A DNA stretch of 34,299 nucleotides from Flavobacteriaceae bacterium CG2_30_34_30 (GTDB lineage: Bacteria > Bacteroidota > Bacteroidia > Flavobacteriales > Flavobacteriaceae). Below the pieces are notes generated by a model. That model did not search any database and was not told the DNA's origin. It was given only the letters and a program-made list of their open reading frames with translations. Location of the stretch: the NCBI GenBank assembly GCA_001873105.1, contig MNYN01000017.1:1-34299 (forward strand), in the 5' to 3' direction. The position numbers and the translations under genes were made by a program. Below are positions 1 to 8,387 of this stretch, piece after piece. How positions within the stretch are numbered: the first letter of the stretch is position 1; every line of letters starts with the position of its first letter.

Positions 1-1178
1 AAATCCATCACAATCTTATCTGTTTTAATTTGAAAAAACTCTTTATGAGCCACCAGAAAAACAATAATATCGGCATGTTTTACGGCATCATTGCATTCAG
101 TAAGTCCTTCGGCACGACCATTGTATAGGTTGGGCTCTACTTTTAAAAGTTGCAGACCTTCTTTTTCCAAAGCCTCAACGACTGTTACAGCAGGGGATTC
201 TCGCAAATCGTCAATATTTGGTTTAAATGCCAAGCCCATACAAGCTAATATAGGCTTTCTCTTTTTTTCTATTTCAAAAGCTAAGGCTTTGTTTTTGATT
301 TTTTCAATAACCCATTGGGTTTTATAATTGTTTACTTCGCGTGCTGAACGAATTATTTTACTTTCTTCCGGAAATTCTGACACAATAAACCAAGGATCCA
401 CGGCAATACAGTGACCACCAACGCCGGTGCCGGGTTGTAGAATGTTTACGCGAGGGTGTTTGTTTGCTAATTTTATTAATTCCCACACATTAATTCCTGC
501 TTTATCACAAATCATAGAAAGTTCATTGGCAAAGGCAATCTGCACATCCCTAGAGGCGTTTTCTACCAGCTTACACATTTCTGCAGTTCGTGCGTTGGTT
601 TCATGCAAATCGCCCTTTACAAAGTGTTTATAGAAGGAAACCGCCTTTTTAGTAGATGCTTCATTAATCCCTCCGATGGCTCTGTCATTGTGCTCTAATT
701 CATAGATAATATTTCCGGGAAGCACTCGCTCTGGACAATATGCCATATAGAATTTGTTTTTTAATTCGGGCCTTTGGGCAAAAATTAATTGTTGCATTTT
801 TTCGGTTGTTCCTACCGGACTTGTGGACTCCAGAATTACCAAAGATTCTGGCTTTAGCATTGGAACTATAGATTTTACAGCACTTTCAACAAAAGAAATG
901 TCGGGTTGAAAAGCGCCTTTAAATGGGGTTGGAACTGCAATTAAAAAAACATCTGCAACTATAGGATTTGTGGCTGCTTGCAACAATCCCTTTTTAACAA
1001 CGTGATGTACAAGCCCTTGTAAATCGGGTTCTACAATGTGTATTTCGCCTTTATTGATGGTGTTTACTACTTCCTTGCTTATATCTACACCGGTTACATG
1101 CAGTCCTTTGCTTGCTATTAAAGCTGCTGTAGGAAGGCCGATATAACCAAGCCCTATCATAACTACTTCTATGTTCAC
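1..1178 (-). CDS. wecC: UDP-N-acetyl-D-mannosamine dehydrogenase (WecC-like), 3' end cut by window edge
   Basis: Reading the minus strand from about 1178 gives an open frame that runs off the left edge (about 392 codons; the family is usually 400-430). The N-terminus has the Rossmann motif GLGYIGLPTA. Further on are VDI, the substrate-loop segment STSPVGTTE, and the C-terminal segments YCPERVLPG and GVGGHCIAVDP, whose Cys is the expected catalytic thiol of the UDP-glucose/ManNAc dehydrogenase superfamily. It should oxidise UDP-ManNAc to UDP-ManNAcA with two NAD+, directly after WecB in the pathway. No ATG lies before the Rossmann strand, so GTG at 1178-1176 is the best start; an ATG six codons inside would cut the first beta strand. 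It follows the GxxExxY gene by 19 bp. Assignment to ManNAc rather than another UDP-sugar rests mainly on the nearby wecB. Confidence 0.88.
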   Translation of the reverse strand, partial: MNIEVVMIGLGYIGLPTAALIASKGLHVTGVDISKEVVNTINKGEIHIVEPDLQGLVHHVVKKGLLQAATNPIVADVFLIAVPTPFKGAFQPDISFVESAVKSIVPMLKPESLVILESTSPVGTTEKMQQLIFAQRPELKNKFYMAYCPERVLPGNIIYELEHNDRAIGGINEASTKKAVSFYKHFVKGDLHETNARTAEMCKLVENASRDVQIAFANELSMICDKAGINVWELIKLANKHPRVNILQPGTGVGGHCIAVDPWFIVSEFPEESKIIRSAREVNNYKTQWVIEKIKNKALAFEIEKKRKPILACMGLAFKPNIDDLRESPAVTVVEALEKEGLQLLKVEPNLYNGRAEGLTECNDAVKHADIIVFLVAHKEFFQIKTDKIVMD

Positions 1179-1197
1179 GGATTTGCTGATGCGTTTA

Positions 1198-1587
1198 TTA
1201 TTGTTTTGTGTTAATAAATCGTTTCCACTGGAGGCTGTTTTCTCCAAAATTAATTAACAAGCCAACCGGATATTTAGTTGCTTTTAAGTAATTTACTACT
1301 TGTGCTTTTCCCATTTGATGCATAAACAAGGCACTTTTTATTTCAACAATGATGTTTTCAAAACAGATAAAGTCTGCTTTATAATACTTTTTTAATTTTT
1401 TCCCTTTAAAAAATACGGGAATATTCTTTTGGCTTTCAAAAGGTATTTCGTTTGCTTTTAACTCTATTTCTAAAGCTTCCTGATAAGCGGCTTCTAAAAA
1501 CCCACATCCCATTTCATTATGAACCGCCATACATGCCCCAATTATTTTAAACGTCTCCTCTTCATAAATCAACCCTTCCTTCTTCAT
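1198..1587 (-). CDS. GxxExxY family protein (PDDEXK_3-like)
   Basis: A 129-residue protein carrying the family signature G-F-L-E-A-A-Y at residues 29-35. It also has a nuclease-like pattern, Asp72 followed by E82-I-K84 (ADF...VEIK), matching the core of PD-(D/E)XK enzymes; Pfam places this family in that superfamily as PDDEXK_3. No member's function is well established to my knowledge. It is a full-length family member and starts at the first ATG. It interrupts the expected wecB-wecC neighbourhood, and its upstream flank is an array of about 18-bp degenerate repeats (1614-1702). That arrangement looks like a mobile or recurrent genomic insert rather than part of sugar synthesis; this is inference. 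Confidence 0.85.
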   Translation of the reverse strand: MKKEGLIYEEETFKIIGACMAVHNEMGCGFLEAAYQEALEIELKANEIPFESQKNIPVFFKGKKLKKYYKADFICFENIIVEIKSALFMHQMGKAQVVNYLKATKYPVGLLINFGENSLQWKRFINTKQ

Positions 1588-1613
1588 TTTTTCTTTCTTT
1601 TATAAAACATCCC

Positions 1614-1702
1614 AATCCGTAAATCCGCGCTAATCAGTAAATCTGTGTCATTCGTAAATCTGTCTCATCCGCAAATCCGCGTTATAAATCCGCAAATCCG
1701 CG
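1614..1702. repeat. Array of about five degenerate 18-bp repeats
   Basis: Plus-strand units resemble ATCCGTAAATCCGCGTC with variations (AATCAGTAAATCTGTGTC, ATTCGTAAATCTGTCTC, ATCCGCAAATCCGCGTT). They fill the space between the GxxExxY gene and wecB and continue into the end of the wecB reading frame. The units are too degenerate and too short for CRISPR repeats and have no spacers. Confidence 0.8.
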
Positions 1703-2795
1703 CACATGCTTCGCCATCTCCATAAGGGTTATAAAGCTTTGTCCTTTGTAAATAATGCTCTTTATCCTTTAGTAATTTTTCGGTTTCGTAAATAATTTTT
1801 TCTGTATTTGTCCCAACCAAAATCACCGTTCCAGCTTCAACTGCTTCGGGTCTTTCTGTGGTTTCACGCATCACCAATACAGGTTTTCCTAAACTGGGGG
1901 CTTCTTCTTGAATGCCTCCGCTATCGGTTAGTATTAAAAATGATTTTTCCATTAACCAAACAAAGGCAGGATAACTTAACGGTGAAATAAGTTTTATATT
2001 CGATATTTCGCCTAAAAGTTCATACACCGGCTTTTGTACATTAGGGTTTAAATGTACGGGGTAAATAATTAATGCTTCCGAATGATTTTCGGCTATTTGC
2101 TTTAACGCTTTGCAAATATCAATAAAGCCTTGTCCGTGATTTTCTCTACGATGTCCTGTGACTAAAATGATCTTTTTGTCAAAATCTATCGTACTTTTTA
2201 AGGTGTCAATTTCGTCATCTGAATAGTTTTGGTTATTTAATTTGGCTACACTGAACATTAACGCATCAATTACAGTATTTCCAGTGACTACTATAGATTT
2301 GGCAGAAATATTTTCTTTTAATAGGTTTGCTTTTGCTGTTTCTGTTGGTGCAAAATGATAATCAGCAATTCTTCCTGCAATGCTACGGTTTAGCTCTTCC
2401 GGAAAAGGGTTCCTTTTTTTAAACGTTCGTAATCCGGCTTCTACATGACAAATTTTTGCGCCACTATAAAAAGCAGCTATAGATGCCGCCATTGTAGTAG
2501 TCGTGTCCCCGTGTACATATACATAATCCGGCTGAAAGTCTTCTAAAACCGGTTTCATACTTTCAATAATGGTTGCCGTAAGGGTATATAGATTTTGATT
2601 GGGCCGCATAAGGTCTAAATCGTAATATGGCGTGATTTCAAAAAACGCTAAAACTTGATCTAACATTTCGCGGTGCTGTGCCGTTATGCAAACCCGGGTT
2701 TCAAAACTTGCTGTATGTTTTTCAAACTCTTTAACCAAAGGCGCCATTTTGATGGCTTCGGGACGTGTGCCAAATACAATTAAATTCTTCTTCAT
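1665..2795 (-). CDS. wecB: UDP-N-acetylglucosamine 2-epimerase (non-hydrolysing)
   Basis: This cytosolic enzyme interconverts UDP-GlcNAc and UDP-ManNAc, feeding ManNAc/ManNAcA into surface polysaccharide. Family hallmarks are present: the N-terminal GTRPEAIKMAP, the HVEAGLRT and PFPEELNR segments, VTGHRREN, and the C-terminal LTDSGGIQEEAPSLGKPVLV and RETTERPEAVEAGT. The open frame extends 16 codons further up to 2843, but that would overlap the preceding gene, and the family N-terminus begins exactly at the ATG at 2795, giving 376 residues. The final 12 or so residues (ARICGFITRICG) are not family-like; they are translated from the degenerate repeat array at 1614-1702. The enzyme core is complete, so activity is expected. 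Confidence 0.95.
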   Translation of the reverse strand: MKKNLIVFGTRPEAIKMAPLVKEFEKHTASFETRVCITAQHREMLDQVLAFFEITPYYDLDLMRPNQNLYTLTATIIESMKPVLEDFQPDYVYVHGDTTTTMAASIAAFYSGAKICHVEAGLRTFKKRNPFPEELNRSIAGRIADYHFAPTETAKANLLKENISAKSIVVTGNTVIDALMFSVAKLNNQNYSDDEIDTLKSTIDFDKKIILVTGHRRENHGQGFIDICKALKQIAENHSEALIIYPVHLNPNVQKPVYELLGEISNIKLISPLSYPAFVWLMEKSFLILTDSGGIQEEAPSLGKPVLVMRETTERPEAVEAGTVILVGTNTEKIIYETEKLLKDKEHYLQRTKLYNPYGDGEACARICGFITRICG

Positions 2796-2826
2796 TATCT
2801 TTAAAACCTTTTCACTAGTGAGAAAA

Positions 2827-3810
2827 TTAATTGCTTTTGGCAATTGCTTCTAACTTATTGTATGCATATCGTATAAAGAAAACCAATGAAAATAATAGCA
2901 CAAACAATATAGGATATTTTATTTTATTACTAATGGAAAACCCTTTTTCAGGGGTTAAATTATAATTTAAACTCACTTGTTTAATAATTTGAACTTGATC
3001 TTTTTCTTTGGTTAAAAGTTCTAAACGACTTTTTAAAATCTCTTGCTTTCTAAAAATTAGCGTTCCTAAATCACTTTTGTCGTTGATATTAACCGATTGG
3101 CTACCATTGTTTTTAGAAGAATCACGAATTGCCGATTGAATGAGGGAGTCAATCTGAGAAATCATTATGGTACTTTCTTTGATTAGTAATGCCGTATTTT
3201 CTGTGTTTATTTCTTGATATTGATTGTAATGCTCATTGTTATTAAAATAATCTAATAGTTGCTTTATAATTAATTCAGAGTCCTCATTGCCAACAACAGT
3301 AAAGTTGATACGGTGGTATTTATAATATTTACTGGTGGTTAAATCTTCTACAAACTCGGCCAATTCCTGGTTTTGAAATAAAATTCTGAAAATATCAATG
3401 TTTTCTCTGGATTGCGCAGCAAAATTATAGATGTCAATTATAGGCTCAATCTCTATTTTTTTAATTTTTCTAAAATTGGTGTCTAAAATTGCTTGTAGAT
3501 ATAGTGTGTCGTTTGCACTAATTTTAGTGTTTATTGCTTTTACTTTATCATATAAATAATCAACACTTCCAAAATTAGGGATAACGATAGCTTCATTAGC
3601 GTATATTTTTTTACTGGTTATGTCTTTATAATACCCATAAGCAAGACCAATAAGAATTAAAAAAATAACAATTATTTTAAATTTTATAAAAAACGCAATA
3701 ATTAAAAAGAGTAGTTTGACACATCTCTTAAAAAAATCGCCTAATTTCTTGAACAAATAGCCTAAATCTATTTCTTCGGTTTGGTTTGAATGGGTTGGTT
3801 GGTTGCTCAT
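2827..3810 (-). CDS. Wzz-like polysaccharide chain-length/co-polymerase membrane protein
   Basis: A 327-residue protein with a hydrophobic N-terminal segment (about 31-60), a long polar periplasmic part rich in predicted helix (about 65-295), and one C-terminal membrane span (about 297-315) followed by a short basic tail. This two-span layout is that of polysaccharide co-polymerases (Wzz family), which set O-antigen or capsule chain length. The family's proline-rich motif before the second span is not obvious, and there is no attached tyrosine kinase domain. It lies 31 bp upstream of wecB and is probably co-transcribed with it. The call rests on topology and neighbours more than on sequence motifs. 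Confidence 0.7.
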   Translation of the reverse strand: MSNQPTHSNQTEEIDLGYLFKKLGDFFKRCVKLLFLIIAFFIKFKIIVIFLILIGLAYGYYKDITSKKIYANEAIVIPNFGSVDYLYDKVKAINTKISANDTLYLQAILDTNFRKIKKIEIEPIIDIYNFAAQSRENIDIFRILFQNQELAEFVEDLTTSKYYKYHRINFTVVGNEDSELIIKQLLDYFNNNEHYNQYQEINTENTALLIKESTIMISQIDSLIQSAIRDSSKNNGSQSVNINDKSDLGTLIFRKQEILKSRLELLTKEKDQVQIIKQVSLNYNLTPEKGFSISNKIKYPILFVLLFSLVFFIRYAYNKLEAIAKSN

Positions 3811-3916
3811 TGGTTAAAATGGTGTTTATTTTTTTTATCTATACTTTGTTAAGTAATTTTTATTTCCTCTCTACCTAAACGTTACAATTTTATCTCCATC
3901 TAAAACAAATCCTTAA

Positions 3917-5617
3917 TTACTCTTTCAATATTTGTTCTAATATTTTTTCTGTAATTAAATAGGTTGGTTTCACCCCTGTTGTGCCTAAGCCTCCTGATGC
4001 TAATGTACTGCCGGTTTCTAATGGGTTATCTGAAGCATAATAGGCATATCTAACCTGTACATTACTGCTGATACTTCCTCTAATTTTGGAGGCTGCTTGT
4101 ATGGCTTTTTGATAGTGCGCTCCTTCCATTTCCAGACCTATGACATTCCAGGTAGATTCATGAAAAAACTTGAGTATGTCTTTATTTTGCAGAGAAGTGC
4201 CTAATACTGAAATCATATTTCCTGAAAATACTTGTAAGCCTTGACCTTCAAAATCGGCTTTTTTAAGTTGGTTTTTAAAGGGGTAATTATCTGCTGTTCC
4301 TTCAAATAAATGTGCTTTTGGAATCATAATGTCTCCTTTGCCTCCATCTAAAATTCCAGCTTTTCCCATAATGGAAACGGAAATAACATTTAAAAAATGC
4401 ATTTTGTTGTTTTCACATTTATAGGGTTTTAATAATTCGTCTAACGTTTCATAGGCTTGCTCCCCAAAGGCATAGTCCATCACTATTAATACAGGTTTTT
4501 CCTTAACCTCCGTTTTTTTTGTGGCTACACTGTCCTTGAATAGATGCAAATAATCGATCTTGGTTGCGTCAAAAATTTGTACATCTATATTGGTCCCGCT
4601 TGTGTCCGGTATAAAAATCATGCCACATTCCTTTGCTTTTTTGGTTACTTTGTCCCGCAAAACGTGATTGTTTTCTTTGCTTAAATTCTCGTAAATAGTT
4701 AAGGTTGTGGTTTTTTTAATTTCTGTCTTTAAAGCCACGGGAGCAAAAAGCGTGTTCATGACACTGTGCATATTGGCACTTATAATGTGGATGGGGTGTT
4801 CTAATAAATTGAGCTTGTGCAGCGTTTTTTTTATGTTATTTGCCCAAATTTCGCCGTGTATATGATGTCCTAAACGCTCTCTTAATACCGGACTAAAAGT
4901 AATAACTCTTTTATTGTCTTCCATCACTTCTTCTATGGCTAATTTGCCCAAATAATATATGATGTTTAAAAACCTGTTGTTCTGGTTTTTAACGGCAAAA
5001 CTCGAATAAATGGCATTTACTTCAGCAAAGGTTCTTCCTAAAATATTGGCAGTATGTGCTAATGCGGTTTCTTTTTCTTTTTCAGTAAGGTCTTCTTTTT
5101 TTAAAACCGCTGCTTCTAGTTTTTTCCAATCTCTGGTAATTGCTCCGTTATCATCTATAGCAACGCGTTTAATGATTTTATGCGACTCGAAATACAAAAA
5201 GGTTAGGTGGGTTAGAATGTCATATATTTCTGAGCGTCCTCTTGTAATTTCAATATTCATTTGCTCTTCGTCAATTCTGTAGCAGTTTCTTCTTCTTTTG
5301 GGAGGAATTATCGCTGCAAAATGCGATTTGGAATACCCCTCATTACTGGTTAGGTTTATATACCGGCATTCTTCAATGCCTATGGGCAGCCTGTCAATAA
5401 CGTACAAAAGCCCTTGCAGCTCGACTTTGTCTTCGGTTATGGAACCATAAATTTCAGGTCTTAGCAAAAGTAAGGATTCTCTAAGGGTTTCTCCGGAAAC
5501 TCCCATGGGTTTATAAAATCCGCGATTGAAAAGATGCCGCATAGTAATGTACATTTTTTCAATAGCATTTGTGCTTTCTTGGGCTCTAGTTCTTTTATGT
5601 GTGTTTACTCCTATCAT
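3917..5617 (-). CDS. Uncharacterised Bacteroidetes protein (DUF6909-like) with AMP-nucleosidase-like C-terminal domain
   Basis: 566 residues, no signal peptide or membrane span. The N-terminal half (about 1-250) is mostly helical and I do not recognise it. The C-terminal part (about 370-560) looks like the nucleoside phosphorylase/AMP nucleosidase fold. It has GKAGILDGGKGDIMIP (phosphorylase pattern GxxGG...GDIVIP), then GLEMEGAHY (the MEGA ribose-binding motif), then YYASDNPLETG, close to the SDKPL segment of E. coli AMP nucleosidase containing the catalytic Asp. A reaction on a nucleotide or nucleoside N-glycosidic bond is therefore plausible, but the substrate is unknown. I recall this family as DUF6909 but cannot check it. 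An exact -7 promoter element at 5632-5639 precedes it, and there is a 106-bp gap to the next gene, so it may be its own unit. Confidence 0.75.
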   Translation of the reverse strand: MIGVNTHKRTRAQESTNAIEKMYITMRHLFNRGFYKPMGVSGETLRESLLLLRPEIYGSITEDKVELQGLLYVIDRLPIGIEECRYINLTSNEGYSKSHFAAIIPPKRRRNCYRIDEEQMNIEITRGRSEIYDILTHLTFLYFESHKIIKRVAIDDNGAITRDWKKLEAAVLKKEDLTEKEKETALAHTANILGRTFAEVNAIYSSFAVKNQNNRFLNIIYYLGKLAIEEVMEDNKRVITFSPVLRERLGHHIHGEIWANNIKKTLHKLNLLEHPIHIISANMHSVMNTLFAPVALKTEIKKTTTLTIYENLSKENNHVLRDKVTKKAKECGMIFIPDTSGTNIDVQIFDATKIDYLHLFKDSVATKKTEVKEKPVLIVMDYAFGEQAYETLDELLKPYKCENNKMHFLNVISVSIMGKAGILDGGKGDIMIPKAHLFEGTADNYPFKNQLKKADFEGQGLQVFSGNMISVLGTSLQNKDILKFFHESTWNVIGLEMEGAHYQKAIQAASKIRGSISSNVQVRYAYYASDNPLETGSTLASGGLGTTGVKPTYLITEKILEQILKE

Positions 5618-5631
5618 ACTCTTATTTGCGA

Positions 5632-5639
5632 CAAATATA
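5632..5639 (-). promoter_or_regulatory. -7 promoter element of the AMP-nucleosidase-like gene
   Basis: Minus-strand TATATTTG is an exact match to the Bacteroidetes sigma-ABfr element TAnnTTTG, ending 14 nt before the ATG at 5617. It sits between the GH3 stop codon and this start, giving the downstream gene its own promoter. Confidence 0.6.
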
Positions 5640-5647
5640 AAATTAAT

Positions 5648-7144
5648 TTAAGAATTACCTTTTAGAAGTTCCTCCGCAATATTTCTGTCATTGGATAGGC
5701 GTGGTAGTTTGTTTTGTCCTCCTAGTTTGCCTTTAGACTTCATATAAGCATTAAAACTGTCTTTGGGCAGCACAACTATTTTTAGCTGCTGTAAAATTTT
5801 TCCTTTTATCAAATCAAAATAATAACTATTTTGATGTTGCATAGCCATATCAATTTTCGTGGTGAAATCTTCCACGTTTTCCGGCATATTTTCAAACTCA
5901 ATAAACCATTGGTGGTACGGCAAGCCTCCTTCGGTGGGTGTGATATTTGGTGCAACGGTAAATTCATTTACTCGTATGGAGGTGCCGGCTATCGCTTCTT
6001 GTAAAGCTTCTTCTACTTCTTTTGCAATAACATGTTCGCCAAAAGCAGAAATAAAATGCTTTATCCTTCCGGAAACTATAAGCCGGTAAGGTTTTAAACA
6101 AGTAAACTGCACCGTATCACCCAGATTATATGCCCAAAGTCCGGCATTACTGGAAATTAGCATGACGTAGTTTTCGTTTAGTTCCACTTCATTAATCTGA
6201 AGTCGGTTTGGGTTTTCATCAAAAAATTCAGATGATTTTACAAATTCATAAAAGATACCGGAATTTAATTGAAGCAATAATCCCTTCTCTTTTTGACTGT
6301 CTTGAAAAGCAAAAAAACCTTCGGAAGCAGGAAAAAGCTCTATACTGTTTACTTTTCTTCCTATTAAATTTTCAAATTTTGCTCTGTAGGGCTCATAATT
6401 TACCCCTCCATAAATAAAGAGGTTAAAATTTGGAAATAATTCGCCTACTTTTTTGCCGGAATGTTCTTGTAGTTTTTCAAAATACATTTGTACCCAAGAC
6501 GGAATACCGCTGATGACCGTCATGTCTTGCTTTATGGTTTCTTCAACGATAGCTGCTACTTTGGTTTCCCAATCTTCTATACAGTTTGTCTCCCAACTTG
6601 GCAATCGGTTTTTCTGAAGGTATTTTGGCACAAAATGAGCAACAATCCCTGATAATCTTCCTAGTTTAATACCGTTTTTTTCGTCAAGAATAGGGCTTCC
6701 CTGTAAAAAAATCATTTTTCCATCAACAAAATCTGCATTGCCGGTTTCTGCTATATAAAGCAAAATAGCATTTCGAGCTGCTTGAATGTGAAAAGGCATA
6801 GATTCTTTGGTTAACGGAATATATTTAGCCCCAGAAGTGGTTCCGGAAGTTTTCGCAAAATAGAGGGGTTTTCCTGGCCAAAGAATATTTTCTTCGCCAG
6901 CGACAACACGACTTATGTAAGGTTTTAACTCTTCATAATCGCGAATCGGTACATTTTTTTTGAAATCATTGTATGTTTTTATCTCTGAAAATTGATGGTC
7001 TTTGCCAAATTTTGTGTCCTTGGCAATATCTATAAGCTTTTTAAAGACTTTTTCTTGGGTTTGCAAAGGTGTTGATGCCCACTTATAGGTAGTGTAGTGA
7101 ATGTATTTTGCGAAAAGTTTTGCTCCAATAGATTTTAGTGACAT
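5648..7144 (-). CDS. GH3-family acyl-adenylating enzyme
   Basis: 498 residues matching the GH3 (auxin-responsive promoter) family, acyl-AMP-forming enzymes that in plants conjugate hormones to amino acids. The nucleotide-binding signature TSGTTSGAKYIP is at residues 99-110. Further motifs are FIYGGVNYEPY, ELFPASEGFFAFQ, the YNLGDTVQFT segment, VSGRIKHFISAFGEHV (hinge/adenylate contact) and a C-terminal cap. Bacterial substrates are unknown to me; the Bacteroidetes members are widespread and not involved in auxin as far as is established. It starts 9 bp after the M23 peptidase gene ends, so the two are almost certainly one transcript. Confidence 0.92.
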   Translation of the reverse strand: MSLKSIGAKLFAKYIHYTTYKWASTPLQTQEKVFKKLIDIAKDTKFGKDHQFSEIKTYNDFKKNVPIRDYEELKPYISRVVAGEENILWPGKPLYFAKTSGTTSGAKYIPLTKESMPFHIQAARNAILLYIAETGNADFVDGKMIFLQGSPILDEKNGIKLGRLSGIVAHFVPKYLQKNRLPSWETNCIEDWETKVAAIVEETIKQDMTVISGIPSWVQMYFEKLQEHSGKKVGELFPNFNLFIYGGVNYEPYRAKFENLIGRKVNSIELFPASEGFFAFQDSQKEKGLLLQLNSGIFYEFVKSSEFFDENPNRLQINEVELNENYVMLISSNAGLWAYNLGDTVQFTCLKPYRLIVSGRIKHFISAFGEHVIAKEVEEALQEAIAGTSIRVNEFTVAPNITPTEGGLPYHQWFIEFENMPENVEDFTTKIDMAMQHQNSYYFDLIKGKILQQLKIVVLPKDSFNAYMKSKGKLGGQNKLPRLSNDRNIAEELLKGNS

Positions 7145-7153
7145 AATTTTTTA

Positions 7154-8020
7154 TTAGAAATCAATAAAATTAGTTGGGTTAATAGGATACCCATTACTCC
7201 AAAGTTCAAAATGAAGATGTGGTCCCGTGGTATATTCGCCCGAGGATCCTGCCGCTGCAATTACTTCGCCTGCCTTAACCAAATCCCCTTGTTTCTTAAT
7301 TAGTGACGCATTGTGTTTATAAACTGAAATAAGGTTGTTATGGTGTTCTAAAATAATTACATAGCCGGTTTGCACGGTCCATTCGGCAAAAATTACTGTT
7401 CCAGGTGCAGTTGCTTTTACCGGAGTGTTTTCTGCAACAACAATATCTACCGCATAATGTTTTGTTCTGAGGTTATATCTTTCAGAAATTGGACCATTTA
7501 CAGGCGGAAACAATACACTTGTAATCATATTAGAAGAGGATTCAAAAATACTGTACTTTTCTTCTTTAGCAACTTTTTCTCTTAAAATTGAATCTTTCTT
7601 TGATGGATAAAAATTAATGTTTTGAGGGTCTTCTGTAATAGCACTTATAATAGAATCTTTATTAATTTGTTGCATTTTCAAATCGCCGGTTAAAACCTTT
7701 TTAATAGATGCCAAATATTGGTCATTAAACAATAAAACTTGCTGCATAGAGTCAGTTTTATAGGTCAGTTCAGCCGCTTGTTGTTTGAGTGCTACAGAGG
7801 AATATCCTGGAATATATTCTCTTAGGGGTGTAAAGGCAATAATTACGGTTGTAATTCCAACTAAAAAGAGGGCTAAAAGCATTGTAAACACAAAGACATT
7901 CAACCGATTTAACTTAAAAGAAACGCGTTCTTCAAAAGTGTCTTCATTTAAAATAACCAAACGATATTTGTGCAGGAGCTTTTTTGCTATTCCTTTTGGT
8001 TGTTTTTTAAGTGTGCTCAT
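7154..8020 (-). CDS. Membrane-anchored M23 (LytM) peptidoglycan endopeptidase
   Basis: 288 residues: a cytoplasmic basic N-terminus, one membrane span (about 41-63), a helical linker, and a C-terminal LytM domain (about 175-288). All zinc ligands and catalytic residues are visible: H188 and D192 (HYAVD), the catalytic-type His236 (YKHN) and H268-L-H270 (GPHLHFEL). It should cleave peptide cross-links in the periplasm, or activate another hydrolase if divergent. It is first in a two-gene unit with the GH3 gene and is preceded by an exact TAnnTTTG element. Start ATG at 8020 gives a normal positively charged anchor. Confidence 0.92.
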   Translation of the reverse strand: MSTLKKQPKGIAKKLLHKYRLVILNEDTFEERVSFKLNRLNVFVFTMLLALFLVGITTVIIAFTPLREYIPGYSSVALKQQAAELTYKTDSMQQVLLFNDQYLASIKKVLTGDLKMQQINKDSIISAITEDPQNINFYPSKKDSILREKVAKEEKYSIFESSSNMITSVLFPPVNGPISERYNLRTKHYAVDIVVAENTPVKATAPGTVIFAEWTVQTGYVIILEHHNNLISVYKHNASLIKKQGDLVKAGEVIAAAGSSGEYTTGPHLHFELWSNGYPINPTNFIDF

Positions 8021-8036
8021 TTTTTTAAATCTTTAA

Positions 8037-8044
8037 CAAAGATA
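8037..8044 (-). promoter_or_regulatory. -7 promoter element of the M23 peptidase-GH3 unit
   Basis: Minus-strand TATCTTTG, an exact TAnnTTTG match, 16 nt before the start codon at 8020. Confidence 0.6.
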
Positions 8045-8121
8045 AAACAAAATATAAGGGTAAATCGTATGTTGTGCTTTAAGAAATCATAGAAAAAAGT
8101 GATGTATTCGGTTTTTCTTAT

Positions 8122-8129
8122 TAACTTTG
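8122..8129 (+). promoter_or_regulatory. -7 promoter element of tatA
   Basis: TAACTTTG, an exact TAnnTTTG match, 20 nt before the tatA ATG at 8150. It is divergent from the M23 peptidase promoter about 80 bp away. Confidence 0.6.
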
Positions 8130-8149
8130 CTAGATAAATTATTAAAACG

Positions 8150-8341
8150 ATGAACGCACTTACGTTACCTTTGGTTATAGGAGCTCCACAAATTATATTA
8201 ATTGTGATTGTGATTTTGTTATTATTTGGAGGTCGTAAGATCCCTGAATTAATGCGCGGTCTGGGAAGTGGTATTAAAGAGTTTAAAGAAGCTTCTAGAG
8301 ATGACAAGAAGGAAGGAGATGACAAAATTAACAAAAAATAA
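8150..8341 (+). CDS. tatA: Sec-independent protein translocase subunit TatA/E
   Basis: A 63-residue protein with a single N-terminal membrane span (about 8-25), the hinge FGGRKIPEL, an amphipathic helix ([15 protein letters not shown]) and a short charged tail. This is the full TatA layout; TatA oligomers form the pore through which TatC-bound folded twin-arginine substrates cross the inner membrane. No tatC is adjacent in the window. It is a single-gene unit with its own promoter and an intrinsic terminator just after the stop. TatA and TatE cannot be told apart from sequence alone. Confidence 0.93.
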   Translation: MNALTLPLVIGAPQIILIVIVILLLFGGRKIPELMRGLGSGIKEFKEASRDDKKEGDDKINKK

Positions 8342-8360
8342 ATAAAATTATCTTTTATAA

Positions 8361-8386
8361 AAAATCCGCTAAAGCGGATTTTTTTA
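8361..8386. terminator. Bidirectional rho-independent terminator between tatA and the DUF4837 gene
   Basis: A perfect 10-bp inverted repeat (AAAATCCGCT/AGCGGATTTT, 8361-8370 and 8373-8382) followed by T-rich sequence on the plus side and preceded by A-rich sequence. It would end tatA and, on the other strand, the convergent gene that stops at 8388. Confidence 0.85.
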
Positions 8387-8387
8387 T

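Noticed and set aside
1614-1702. CRISPR array
   Set aside because: Units are degenerate, about 18 bp, contiguous and without spacers, and no cas genes are present.
8017-8334. 105-residue frame opposite tatA
   Set aside because: It overlaps tatA and its promoter on the other strand and has no family-like sequence.
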